Source: Saccharopolyspora oryzae (GTDB taxonomy: Bacteria; Actinomycetota; Actinomycetes; Mycobacteriales; Pseudonocardiaceae). From it: a DNA stretch of 64,000 nucleotides. The DNA is taken from assembly GCF_027853915.1 (NCBI RefSeq), contig NZ_JAQGLA010000004.1, positions 1 through 64,000 on the forward strand. Reading direction: 5' to 3'. The number at the start of each line of letters is the position of its first letter. Position 1 is the first letter of the stretch. The position numbers were made by a program, and so were the translations under genes. The notes under the pieces were generated by a model. The model saw only the letters and a list, made by a program, of their open reading frames with translations, did no database searches and was not told the DNA's origin. Shown one piece after another: positions 6,910 through 15,149 of this stretch.

Positions 6910-8136
6910 ATGAGCCCCCGTGTTGTCTACGCCCGCAGCGTGCACGACGACGCCGAGATCAACGCCTGCCTCGAGGTCCTGCGCGGCGGGCCGTTCGGCC
7001 TGAAGATCGGCAAGAACGTCGCGGAGATGGAGCGCACCGTCGCCGAGCTCTACGGCAAGCGGCTCGGCGTGATGTGCAACTCCGGATCGTCGGCGATCTA
7101 CCTGGCGCTGGAGCTGCTCGACCTGCCCAGGGGAGCGGAGGTGATCACCTCGCCGCTGACCTTCTCCACCGACGTCGCGCCCATCGTGCGCGGCGGCTGG
7201 ATCCCGGTGTTCGCCGACGTGGAGCCGGACACCTACAACGTGGACGCGGGCAAGATCGAGGAGCTGATCACCGACCGGACGAAGGCGATCCTGATCCCCA
7301 ACCTGGCCGGGAACGCGCCGGACTGGGACGTCATCCGGGACATCGCCGACCGCCACGACCTGAAGGTGATCGAGGACTCCTGCGACTGCATCGGCACGAC
7401 GCTGCGCGGCACCAAGACCGGCAGCCGGTCGGACATCACGGTCACCAGCTTCGCGATGGCGCACATCGTCACCTGCGCCGGCAACGGCGGCATGGTGTGC
7501 CTGGACGACGAGCTGCTGCGGGACAAGGCGCTGATGCTGCGGCGGTGGGGGCGGCGGTCGGAACCGCACCTGTTCGGCTCGGCCAACACCGGGCGGGTGT
7601 TCCGCGAAGACCTCGACGGGGTCGCCTACGACAACGACTTCATCTTCGACGTGCTGCCGTGGAACTTCGAACCGTCCGAGCTCGGCGCCGCGTTCGGCCT
7701 GCAGCAGCTGAAGAAGCTCGACGCGAACTTCGCCCGCCGCGCGGAGATCTTCGAGGCCTTCAACGGGGCCTTCGGCAGCTATCCCGCGCTGTTCTCGCTG
7801 CCGCGCCAGCTGCCGGATTGGCACACCGCCTGGCTGTGCTACCCGGTGATGGTGCGCCCCGACGCCGGGTTCGCGCGCAGCGACCTGCAGGAATCGCTCG
7901 AAGCGGCGGGCATCGACACGCGCACGGTGTGGAGCGGCAACATCGCCCGGCACCCGATGATGCGGGGCGTCGAGCACCGGGTTCCCGAGGGCGGACTGCC
8001 CAACGCCGACGCCGTGTTCGAGCGCGGCATGTCGCTGGGGATGAGCCACGGCACCACAGCCGAGGAGCTCGACCACGTGGTGGCCAGCATCCACGCCTTC
8101 GCATCGCGCTTCGCGCCTGCCGGCCAGCTGAGATGA
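6910..8136 (+). CDS. DegT/DnrJ-fold PMP enzyme, RfbH/E1-like 3-dehydratase (His for Lys)
   Basis: The 408-residue protein has the DegT/DnrJ/EryC1 aminotransferase fold: GSSA phosphate loop near 59-62, IEDSCD with the cofactor Asp near 156, then SFAMAHIVTCAGNGG. In aminotransferases the last segment carries the PLP-binding Lys. Here His185 takes that place, as in RfbH/E1 (CDP-6-deoxy-hexulose 3-dehydrase) and ColD, which use PMP for C-O bond cleavage. The following LRRWGRR and NDFIFDVLPWNFEPSELGAAFG also resemble RfbH. ATG 6910 follows GAGGAGAACCC. No ferredoxin-type E3 reductase is adjacent, and the setting is catabolic, so the substrate is unclear. Confidence 0.75.
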   Translation: MSPRVVYARSVHDDAEINACLEVLRGGPFGLKIGKNVAEMERTVAELYGKRLGVMCNSGSSAIYLALELLDLPRGAEVITSPLTFSTDVAPIVRGGWIPVFADVEPDTYNVDAGKIEELITDRTKAILIPNLAGNAPDWDVIRDIADRHDLKVIEDSCDCIGTTLRGTKTGSRSDITVTSFAMAHIVTCAGNGGMVCLDDELLRDKALMLRRWGRRSEPHLFGSANTGRVFREDLDGVAYDNDFIFDVLPWNFEPSELGAAFGLQQLKKLDANFARRAEIFEAFNGAFGSYPALFSLPRQLPDWHTAWLCYPVMVRPDAGFARSDLQESLEAAGIDTRTVWSGNIARHPMMRGVEHRVPEGGLPNADAVFERGMSLGMSHGTTAEELDHVVASIHAFASRFAPAGQLR

Positions 8137-8142
8137 CCGCCG

Positions 8143-9108
8143 ATGTCGAGGAAACCCATCAAGACCGCGCTCTACGCGCCACCGCTCGGGCGTGATGCGG
8201 CGGCGTGGCGGGAAGAGCTGCGCCGGCTGGACGACAGCGGGCTGACCGCGGTGTCGGTGTCCGACCACTTCATGGTCGGGCGGGTGGATCCGGTCGCCGC
8301 GCTGGCCGCCATCGCGATGAGCACCCGGCGGCTGCGGGTCATGGCTCTGGTGCTGTGCAACGACTACCGGCATCCGGTGATCACCCACCACGCGGCGGCC
8401 AGCGTCGACGTGCTCTCCGGCGGACGGCTGGACCTCGGCCTGGGCGCCGGTTACCTGGAGGCCGAGTACGCCGCGGCCGGGCTGCCCTACGACCCGCCGG
8501 GGCAGCGCGTCGACCGGCTGGCCGAGTCGGTCGAGGTCATCAAAGCGCTGTTCGCCGACGGCCCGGTGCACCACGAAGGCGCGGCCTACGCGGTGACCGG
8601 GCTGACCGGGACCCCGGCACCGGTGCAGACCCCGCACCCGCCGCTGCTGATCGGCGGCGGCGGGAAGCGGATGCTCGCGATGGCTGGGCAGCACGCGCAG
8701 ATCGCCGGGATCCACTCGAACCTGCGGCACGGCTCCGCCTACAACGCGGCCGTCATCGAGGACATGCTGCCGGACCGGATGGCGCGCAAGATCGCCTGGG
8801 TCCGCGAGGCGGCGGAACGCGCTGGCCGCGATCCCGACCAGCTGGACTACCTGTCGATCACCTGGACCTGCCGGGTGGTGGACAGCCCGCGCCGGACCGA
8901 TGCCGCGCTGGCCGAGGTGTGCCGGGCCTACGGCGTCGATCCGGCGGTCGGGCGGCAGTCGACGGGCCTGCTGGTCGGGACCGTCGAGCAGTGCGTCGAA
9001 CAGCTCCTGCACCGCCAGGACGAATTGGGGCTGAACTACGTCGACTTCGGGGCCGCGAACGCCACCGAGGTCGCACCGCTGGTCGCAGCATTGTCCTCTG
9101 TGGACTGA
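8143..9108 (+). CDS. LLM-class F420-dependent oxidoreductase
   Basis: The 321-residue protein has a luciferase-like TIM barrel: VSVSDHFMVGRVDP near the N-terminus, LDLGLGAGYLEAEYAAAGL, and PLLIGGGGKRML for cofactor phosphate binding. The order and length fit the actinobacterial F420-dependent subfamily (TIGR03621 type). These enzymes move a hydride between F420 and a carbonyl, alcohol or enone. It follows the DegT gene after 6 bp, so it belongs to the same operon. Its presence beside a mycofactocin SDR means two unusual redox cofactors serve one pathway. Confidence 0.8.
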   Translation: MSRKPIKTALYAPPLGRDAAAWREELRRLDDSGLTAVSVSDHFMVGRVDPVAALAAIAMSTRRLRVMALVLCNDYRHPVITHHAAASVDVLSGGRLDLGLGAGYLEAEYAAAGLPYDPPGQRVDRLAESVEVIKALFADGPVHHEGAAYAVTGLTGTPAPVQTPHPPLLIGGGGKRMLAMAGQHAQIAGIHSNLRHGSAYNAAVIEDMLPDRMARKIAWVREAAERAGRDPDQLDYLSITWTCRVVDSPRRTDAALAEVCRAYGVDPAVGRQSTGLLVGTVEQCVEQLLHRQDELGLNYVDFGAANATEVAPLVAALSSVD

Positions 9109-9143
9109 ATCCCCGAAGAAGCCCTTTGACAACGGAGTCGAAG

Positions 9144-10472
9144 ATGTCCGAAACCGCCGTGCGAAGATCACCCGACCACGCCGTGCTGCGCAAGGTCGCG
9201 CTGTCCGGCCTGCTGGGCACCGTCATCGAGTACTACGACTTCCTGCTCTACGGAACGCTGGCCGCCATCGTGTTCGGCCAGTTGTTCTTCCCCGGATCCG
9301 ACCCGGTGGTCGGCACCATCGCCTCGTTCGGCACCCTCGCGGTCGGCTACGTCGCCCGGCCCGTCGGCGGGATCGTCTTCGGGCACTTCGGCGACCGGAT
9401 GGGCCGCAAGTCGATGCTCGTGCTCACCATGACGATGATGGGTCTGGCGAGCGTGCTGATCGGCCTGCTGCCGACCTACGGCTCGATCGGGGCGTGGGCC
9501 CCGGTCCTGCTCGTGCTGTGCCGGATCGTGCAGGGCGTGGCCATCGGCGGCGAGTGGGCCGGTGCGACGCTGATGGTCGTCGAGCACGCCGACGCCAAGC
9601 GCCGGGGGCTGTGGAACGGCCTGCTGCAGATGGGGTCGCCGCTGGGCTCGGTGCTCTCGACGATCGCGGTCGCACTGGTGACCAGGCTGCCCGAGGACCA
9701 GCTGATGTCCTGGGGTTGGCGAGTGCCGTTCCTGTTCAGCGCGGTGCTGCTCGGCATCGGGCTGTACGTGCGGATCAGCATCACCGAGAGCCCGCTGTTC
9801 GAGCAGTCGCGAGCCGCCGCGGACAAGCCGAAGGTCCCGCTGGTCGAGGTGCTGCGCAATCCCGGCACCTTCCTCCTCGCCAGCGCCGTCGGCATCGGCC
9901 CGTTCGCGCTGACCGCGCTGATCAGCACCTTCATGATCACCTACGGCAAGTCCATCGGGTACGCCACCGCCGACGTGGTGACCGGAGTGCTGATCACCGC
10001 CCTGCTGGGGCTGGTGGCCATTCCGCTGTTCTCCCTGCTGTCGGACCACCTCGGCCGCCGGACCGTGGTGGTGGGCGGCGCGGCGGGGATCGTGCTGCTG
10101 GCGTTCCCGATGTACGCACTGGTCAACACGAAGGTGGTGGCCCTGCTGTTCGCCGGCATGCTGCTGGGGCAGCTGATCCAGAACGCGATGTACGCGCCGC
10201 TCGGCCCGCTGCTGTCGGAGATGTTCGGCACCAACGTCCGCTACACCGGCGTCTCGCTCGGCTACCAGATGGGCGCGCTCATCGGTGGCGGCTTCACACC
10301 GCTGCTCGCCAGCAGCGTGTTCACCATCTCGGGTGCGCCGTCGAGCACGCCGCTGGCCGTGCTGGCCGGTGCTTGCGGCCTCGTGACGCTGCTGGCCATC
10401 TGGCGGACCGGTGAGACCCGCGGTCGCGACCTGGCCGCTGCGGTCGAGACGCGCACCCCGGTCTCGAGCTGA
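9144..10472 (+). CDS. MFS transporter, metabolite:H+ symporter (MHS) type
   Basis: This 442-residue, 12-TM protein opens with GTVIEYYDFLLYG, the signature of the metabolite:H+ symporter group (shikimate, proline/betaine and dicarboxylate carriers). It has GDRMGRK after TM2, RIVQGVAIGGEWAGA in TM4-5 and a second SDHLGRR loop. It lies 35 bp after the F420 gene and is probably the uptake system of the operon. The ligand cannot be read from sequence; carboxylated compounds are usual for the group. Confidence 0.85.
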   Translation: MSETAVRRSPDHAVLRKVALSGLLGTVIEYYDFLLYGTLAAIVFGQLFFPGSDPVVGTIASFGTLAVGYVARPVGGIVFGHFGDRMGRKSMLVLTMTMMGLASVLIGLLPTYGSIGAWAPVLLVLCRIVQGVAIGGEWAGATLMVVEHADAKRRGLWNGLLQMGSPLGSVLSTIAVALVTRLPEDQLMSWGWRVPFLFSAVLLGIGLYVRISITESPLFEQSRAAADKPKVPLVEVLRNPGTFLLASAVGIGPFALTALISTFMITYGKSIGYATADVVTGVLITALLGLVAIPLFSLLSDHLGRRTVVVGGAAGIVLLAFPMYALVNTKVVALLFAGMLLGQLIQNAMYAPLGPLLSEMFGTNVRYTGVSLGYQMGALIGGGFTPLLASSVFTISGAPSSTPLAVLAGACGLVTLLAIWRTGETRGRDLAAAVETRTPVSS

Positions 10473-10481
10473 GGAGATGGG

Positions 10482-10697
10482 ATGACGCGAACCGGCGACT
10501 CCGAGATCGACCGGCGGATGATCGAGTCCTCCGTATTCTCGGAGGCGGACGGGTTCGCCTACGGCGAGCACGCGGTGCAGGTCCACATCCGGACCGACCT
10601 GTTCAGCACCGGGATCGGCATCGGCGGGCCGGTGGTGGAGCTGGACCACGTGTTCACCGGTCCCGGTCGGGAGCGAAACCCGTTCAACTCGCTCTGA
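10482..10697 (+). CDS. Small protein of unknown function
   Basis: ATG at 10482 follows GAGGAGATGGG and lies 9 bp after the transporter stop, so it should be translated with the operon. The 71 residues are soluble-looking and acidic at the start, with a beta-strand-rich middle (HAVQVHIRTD, GGPVVELDHVF). I do not recognise it. It could be an intact small protein or the shortened remnant of a larger beta-fold enzyme. The clean RBS and codon bias support expression. Confidence 0.5.
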   Translation: MTRTGDSEIDRRMIESSVFSEADGFAYGEHAVQVHIRTDLFSTGIGIGGPVVELDHVFTGPGRERNPFNSL

Positions 10698-10718
10698 TCG
10701 ACTACTTGGAGGTTTTCG

Positions 10719-11642
10719 TTGGAGACCCGACGACTCGGTGGTGATGGCCCTGCTCTGTCGGTGGTGGGCCTGGGCTGCAACAACTTCGGGATGAAGCTGG
10801 ACCAGCAGGCCAGCGCCGAGGTGATCGGTGCGGCCCTGGACGCGGGGATCACCCACCTCGACACCGCGGAGATGTACGGGGAGGGGCGTTCCGAGGAGTA
10901 CATCGGAGCTGCGCTGGGGGCCCGACGCGACGAGGTCGTGATCGCCACGAAGTTCCTGCCCCGTCCCCAGGACGAGCCTTACGCGCCCGGGGCGCTGCGC
11001 AAGCGCATCCTCGACGCGTGCGAGGGGAGCCTGCGCCGGCTCCGCACCGACCGGATCGACCTGTACTACCAGCACTACCCGGACCCGGAGGCGCCGGTGG
11101 ACGAGGCGCTGGAGACCCTCGACGAGCTCGTCCAGCACGGCAAGGTGCTGCACATCGCCTCGTCCAACGTCAGCGCGGAGCAGATCGCGACGGCGGCGAA
11201 CGTGTCCGCCGAGCGTTCGCTGCCCCGCTTCTGCGGCACCCAGATCGAGTGGAACCTGCTCTCGCGCGAGGTCGAGCAGAGCATCGTTCCCGCGGCGCGG
11301 GACAACGGGCTCGGCGTCGTCCCGTACTTCCCGCTGGCGTCCGGGATGCTCACCGGCAAGTACCGCCGGGGCAGCGACTTCCCGGCGGGCTCGCGGTTCG
11401 ACGCGATGTCGTACTTCGCCGACAGGTTCGCCAACGACGAGAGCTTCGACCGGGTCGAAGCGCTGACCGCGTTCGCCGAGGAGCGCGGGCACTCGATCCT
11501 CGAGCTGGCCGTGGCGTGGCTGGCCGCGCAGGACGGCGTCGCGTCGGTGATCACGGGTGCGACCACGCCGGACCAGGCGCGTGCCAACGCTGCCGCCGCG
11601 AACTGGACGCTGACCTCGGCGGACCTCACCGCCCTGCCCTGA
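10719..11642 (+). CDS. Aldo/keto reductase
   Basis: A 307-residue TIM-barrel NADPH oxidoreductase. The catalytic tetrad is visible: Asp and Tyr in DTAEMYGEGRSEE, Lys in ATKF, His in YYQHYPDP. The C-terminal NADP site reads ITGATTPDQ. TTG at 10719 was chosen because TTGGAGG lies 7 bp upstream and the N-terminus then aligns with the family (METRRLG). It is the last gene of the rightward run from 5544. It probably reduces or oxidises a carbonyl/hydroxyl pair in the same pathway. Confidence 0.85.
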   Translation: METRRLGGDGPALSVVGLGCNNFGMKLDQQASAEVIGAALDAGITHLDTAEMYGEGRSEEYIGAALGARRDEVVIATKFLPRPQDEPYAPGALRKRILDACEGSLRRLRTDRIDLYYQHYPDPEAPVDEALETLDELVQHGKVLHIASSNVSAEQIATAANVSAERSLPRFCGTQIEWNLLSREVEQSIVPAARDNGLGVVPYFPLASGMLTGKYRRGSDFPAGSRFDAMSYFADRFANDESFDRVEALTAFAEERGHSILELAVAWLAAQDGVASVITGATTPDQARANAAAANWTLTSADLTALP

Positions 11643-11652
11643 TCGGCAGTGG

Positions 11653-12408
11653 TCAGACGCCGAAGCCGCCGTCCACGTCGAGCTTCTGACCGGTGATGAA
11701 CTTCGCCCGGTCCGAGGCCAGGAAGCAGGCGGCTTCGGCGATGTCCGCTGCGCTGCCGAAGGTGCGCAGCGGGATGTTTCGCCTGGTCACCTCCAGCGCG
11801 CGTTCGTCCAGGTCGCCGTTGGCCATCAGGTCGGCGGCCATGCCGTCGGTCAGCATGCCGGGGCCGACGCAGTTCACGCGGACGCCGAACCGGCCTTCCT
11901 CGGCCGCGAACGCCCGAGCCGTCGCTTCGACGGCGCCCTTCGGACCTGCGGACAGGCCGTCGCGGACCGGGTAGCGGTGGGTGGCCGCGGTGGTGATCGC
12001 GACGATCGACCCCTTGCTGGCGCGCAGTGCGGGGAGCGCGGCGTGCACGAGGTTGAAGAACGCTTCGGCTTCGGAGGTGAGGTGGTCGGCGAAGGCCGCG
12101 GGTTCGACCTTGGAGAGGTGGACCTGCCGGACCAGGGGACCGGCCGCGTGCACGAGGGTGTGGATCGCGCCGAAGCGCTCGACGACACCGTTCACGTAGG
12201 CCGCGCACTGCCCGGCGTCGGTCAGATCGAGCTCGCCCGCCGCCGCGCCGAGCTCTCCGGCCAGGGCCTCGGCCGCGCGCCGGTCGCTGCGGTAGGTCAG
12301 CGCGATCCGGGAGCCGCGTTCGGCGAGCAGCCGGCAGATCGCGCTGCCGAGCCCGCCGGTACCGCCGGTCACCACCGCCACGCCGGGTTTGTCCTGGAAG
12401 TCCTCCAC
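11653..12408 (-). CDS. SDR-family oxidoreductase, catalytic Tyr replaced
   Basis: The 251-residue protein has the Rossmann motif TGGTGGLGS and the usual N-A-G replaced by H-A-A-G. The active-site segment reads TTAATHRYPVRDGLSAGPKGAVE. The YxxxK pair is degenerate: SAGPK has Ser where the catalytic Tyr is expected, though a Tyr lies seven residues earlier. GTG at 12408 is used because AGGAGGAC stands 4 bp before it. It is divergent from the esterase-BVMO operon, with a perfect KstR2-type palindrome between them. It may still be an enzyme with a shifted Tyr, or a binding protein. Confidence 0.75.
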   Translation of the reverse strand: MEDFQDKPGVAVVTGGTGGLGSAICRLLAERGSRIALTYRSDRRAAEALAGELGAAAGELDLTDAGQCAAYVNGVVERFGAIHTLVHAAGPLVRQVHLSKVEPAAFADHLTSEAEAFFNLVHAALPALRASKGSIVAITTAATHRYPVRDGLSAGPKGAVEATARAFAAEEGRFGVRVNCVGPGMLTDGMAADLMANGDLDERALEVTRRNIPLRTFGSAADIAEAACFLASDRAKFITGQKLDVDGGFGV

Positions 12409-12510
12409 GGTCGTCCTCCTTCGAAAGCCGCCGCTCCTGCTGGTGTTCGGCGTCCACTGACCGGGAAGCGGTCTCGCCCCGCCGGTTCCCGGCGTGTATG
12501 GTCCCACAGC

Positions 12511-12524
12511 ACCAAGCGCTTGCT
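12511..12524. promoter_or_regulatory. KstR2-type operator between SDR and esterase-BVMO operon
   Basis: ACCAAGCGCTTGCT matches AnCAAGnnCTTGnT at every fixed position and contains the perfect palindrome CAAGCGCTTG. It lies 103 bp before the SDR start (minus strand) and 76 bp before the esterase start (plus strand), so it could control both. The repressor at 4735-5316 is the likely ligand. Confidence 0.7.
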
Positions 12525-12599
12525 AGGTATCAGAAGTCGTTGCACCGCCCGGGATTTCGCCCCGGACGCGGATCGAAGGTGCTGGCGAGGAGGGCGATC

Positions 12600-13541
12600 G
12601 TGTTCGACGAAGAGGTCGCGGCGGTCATCCAGTCGCTCGACGCGGGTTTTCCGCGGGTCGAGGAGATGACCGGGGCCGAAGCGCGTGCCGCCATCGCGGC
12701 GCGGCGGCAACCGCCGACCAACCTGGACGCCGTGGCGAAGACCGAAGACCGCGAGATCCCCGGGCCCGGCGGTGCGATCCCGGTCCGCCTGTACTTCCCG
12801 CACCACGACGCGGACGAACCGTTGCCGGTGGTCGTCTTCTGCCACGGCGGCGGCTTCGTGTTCTGCGACATCGAGTCGCACGACGGGTTCTGCCGCGACC
12901 TGTCGGCGCGGACCGAGGCGGTGGTGATCTCGGTGGACTACCGGCTGGCACCCGAGCACAAGGCGCCCGCCGCTGCTCAAGACGCCTACGCCGCACTGAC
13001 CTGGGCCGCCGAGCACGCCCGTGAGCTCGGGGGAGACCCGGACCGGCTGGTGATCGCCGGCGACAGCGCAGGCGGCAACCTCGCGGCCGGCGCCTGCCTG
13101 GTGGCCAGGGACACCGGCGGCCCCGAAGTGGCTGCTCAAGTGCTGATCTACCCCGCGCTCGACCCGGCCTGCGACACCGCGAGCTACCGCGACTACGGCA
13201 CCGGGTACGGCAACACCAAGGCCGCCATGCAGTGGTACTGGCGCCAGTACCTGCCGGAGGACGGCCAGATCGAGCCCCGGTACCAGGTCGAACCGCTGGC
13301 CGCCGACACGTTCCGCGACCTGCCGCCCGCCATCGTCGTGACCGCCGGCCTGGACCCGCTCTCCGACGAAGGCCGGGCCTACGCGACGGCGCTGGCCCGG
13401 GACGGGGTGCCGGTGACGCACCGGCACTACCCGGGCCTGTTCCACGGATTCCTGACCATCATGCCGCTGCAGGCCGGGCGATCGGCCCGCGACCTGCTGT
13501 GGCACGACCTGCGCGCAGCTACGAAGCGAGGGACATCATGA
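12600..13541 (+). CDS. Alpha/beta hydrolase, hormone-sensitive-lipase family esterase
   Basis: The 313-residue protein shows the HSL-family oxyanion motif HGGGF and nucleophile elbow GDSAGG. The acid is in GLDPLSDEG and the His in GLFHGF, in the normal order. GTG at 12600 follows GGCGAGGAGGGC; longer in-frame starts would run through the operator at 12511. It overlaps the BVMO gene by 4 bp. An ester made by the BVMO could be the substrate: BVMO plus esterase is the known way to remove a C17 acetyl side chain from progesterone-type steroids. That assignment is inference. Confidence 0.85.
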   Translation: MFDEEVAAVIQSLDAGFPRVEEMTGAEARAAIAARRQPPTNLDAVAKTEDREIPGPGGAIPVRLYFPHHDADEPLPVVVFCHGGGFVFCDIESHDGFCRDLSARTEAVVISVDYRLAPEHKAPAAAQDAYAALTWAAEHARELGGDPDRLVIAGDSAGGNLAAGACLVARDTGGPEVAAQVLIYPALDPACDTASYRDYGTGYGNTKAAMQWYWRQYLPEDGQIEPRYQVEPLAADTFRDLPPAIVVTAGLDPLSDEGRAYATALARDGVPVTHRHYPGLFHGFLTIMPLQAGRSARDLLWHDLRAATKRGTS

Positions 13542-15148
13542 CCACCGGAGCTCACAGGGTGCGCGACGTCCTGGTCGTCGGAGCCGGATTCGCCGGCCTC
13601 TACGGCGTGCACGCGTTCCGCGAAGCCGGACTCGACGTCGTCTGCCTCGAAGCGGGCGAGGACATCGGCGGCACCTGGTTCTTCAACCGGTACCCGGGCG
13701 CCCGCTGCGATGTGGAGAGCATCGACTACTCGTACTCCTTCGACGAGGACCTGCAGAACGACTGGGTGTGGAGCGAGCGCTACGCGACCCAGCCGGAGAT
13801 CCTCGCCTACATCCGCCACGTGGCCGACCGCTTCGGCCTGCGCCAGCACGTCCAGCTGGAGAAGCGGGTCACGGCCGCGCACTTCGACGAGCCGACCTCG
13901 CGCTGGACGGTGCGCACCGAGGACGGCGACGAGCACGTCGCGCGGTACCTCGTGTTCGCCACCGGATCCCTCTCGGCGCCGAACAAGCCGGACATCCCCG
14001 GCGCCGATTCCTTCGCCGGTGAAACGTACTTCACCGCGCGCTGGCCGGAACCGGGCCCATCGCTGGAGGGCAAGCGCGTCGGCATCATCGGCACCGGCTC
14101 GTCGGCGATCCAGTCGGTGCCGATCCTGGCCGAGCAGGCCCGCTCGCTCACCGTCTTCCAGCGCACGCCGAACTACAGCGTGCCCGCGCTGAACCGGGAC
14201 CTCACCGAAGAGGAACAGCGCCGGATCCGCGCGGAATACCCCGAGCGGCGGCGGAAATCGCGCCTGAGCGGCGGCGGTTCGATGCACGAGCCCTACCCGA
14301 AACCGGCGCTGGAGTGCACTCCGGACGAGCGCGAGGCAGCGCTGGAGGCCGGTTGGCGCAACGGTGGTGTGCTGTTCGGCAAGACCTTCCCCGACCAGTT
14401 CACCAACAGCGCGTCCAACGACTTCGCCCGCGAGTTCGCCGCCCGCAAGGTCCGGGAGATCGTCGAGGACCCGCGCACCGCCGAAGACCTGATCCCCACC
14501 GACCACCCCATCGGCACCAAGCGGATCTGCACCGATTCCGGGTACTTCGAGACGTTCAACCGGGACGAGGTCTCGCTGGTCAACCTGCGCCGGGACCCCA
14601 TCCAGCGGATCACCGCCGCGGGCATCGAGACCAGCGCCGGGTTCCACGAGCTGGACGTGCTGGTCTACGCCACCGGGTTCGACGCGATGACCGGGGCGCT
14701 GATGCGCGTCGACATCACCGGCCCGCTCGGCGACCGGATCCAGGACTCGTGGGCGGAGGGACCGGTGACCTACCTCGGCGTGCAGATCCCGGGATTCCCC
14801 AACCTGTTCACCGTCAACGGCCCGGGCTCGCCGTCGGTGCTGGCCAACATGGTGCTGACCGCGGAGCAGCAGGTCGACTGGCTCGTCGAGCTGATCCGGC
14901 ACGCCGACAGCACCGGGGCCGCCCAGGTCGAGGTGCGCGACGACGCCGCGGTCAAGTGGACCGAGCACGTCCAGCAGGCCGCGGACGCCACGCTGTTCCC
15001 GAGGGCCAACTCCTGGTACCTGGGCGCGAACATCGAGGGCAAGCCGCGACGGTTCATGCCGTACGTGGCCGGGCTCGGCGCTTACCGCAAGCGCTGCGAC
15101 GCGATCAGGGACGACGGCTACGAGGGGTTCGTCTTCACCTCGCGCTGA
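13538..15148 (+). CDS. Baeyer-Villiger-type flavin monooxygenase, altered fingerprint
   Basis: The 536-residue protein has two Rossmann motifs, GAGFAG (15-20, FAD) and GTGSSA (NADPH), and the GGTWFFNRYPGARCD stretch typical of type I BVMOs (cyclohexanone, steroid and phenylacetone monooxygenases). The fingerprint FxGxxxHxxxWP appears at 159-170 as FAGETYFTARWP: Phe165 replaces the conserved His. The remaining landmarks, including a C-terminal LVYATGFDA, are intact. ATG 13538 overlaps the esterase stop. The expected reaction is insertion of oxygen next to a ketone, with ring-D or side-chain steroid ketones plausible. The His loss may change coupling or chemistry. Confidence 0.85.
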   Translation: MTTGAHRVRDVLVVGAGFAGLYGVHAFREAGLDVVCLEAGEDIGGTWFFNRYPGARCDVESIDYSYSFDEDLQNDWVWSERYATQPEILAYIRHVADRFGLRQHVQLEKRVTAAHFDEPTSRWTVRTEDGDEHVARYLVFATGSLSAPNKPDIPGADSFAGETYFTARWPEPGPSLEGKRVGIIGTGSSAIQSVPILAEQARSLTVFQRTPNYSVPALNRDLTEEEQRRIRAEYPERRRKSRLSGGGSMHEPYPKPALECTPDEREAALEAGWRNGGVLFGKTFPDQFTNSASNDFAREFAARKVREIVEDPRTAEDLIPTDHPIGTKRICTDSGYFETFNRDEVSLVNLRRDPIQRITAAGIETSAGFHELDVLVYATGFDAMTGALMRVDITGPLGDRIQDSWAEGPVTYLGVQIPGFPNLFTVNGPGSPSVLANMVLTAEQQVDWLVELIRHADSTGAAQVEVRDDAAVKWTEHVQQAADATLFPRANSWYLGANIEGKPRRFMPYVAGLGAYRKRCDAIRDDGYEGFVFTSR

Positions 15149-15149
15149 G

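Noticed and set aside
6838-11492. Very long minus-strand open frames (over 700 codons each) opposite the redox operon
   Set aside because: They mirror third-position GC of the plus-strand genes, have no RBS and read as Arg/His/Gly/Pro-rich sequence without domains. They are shadows of the real genes.
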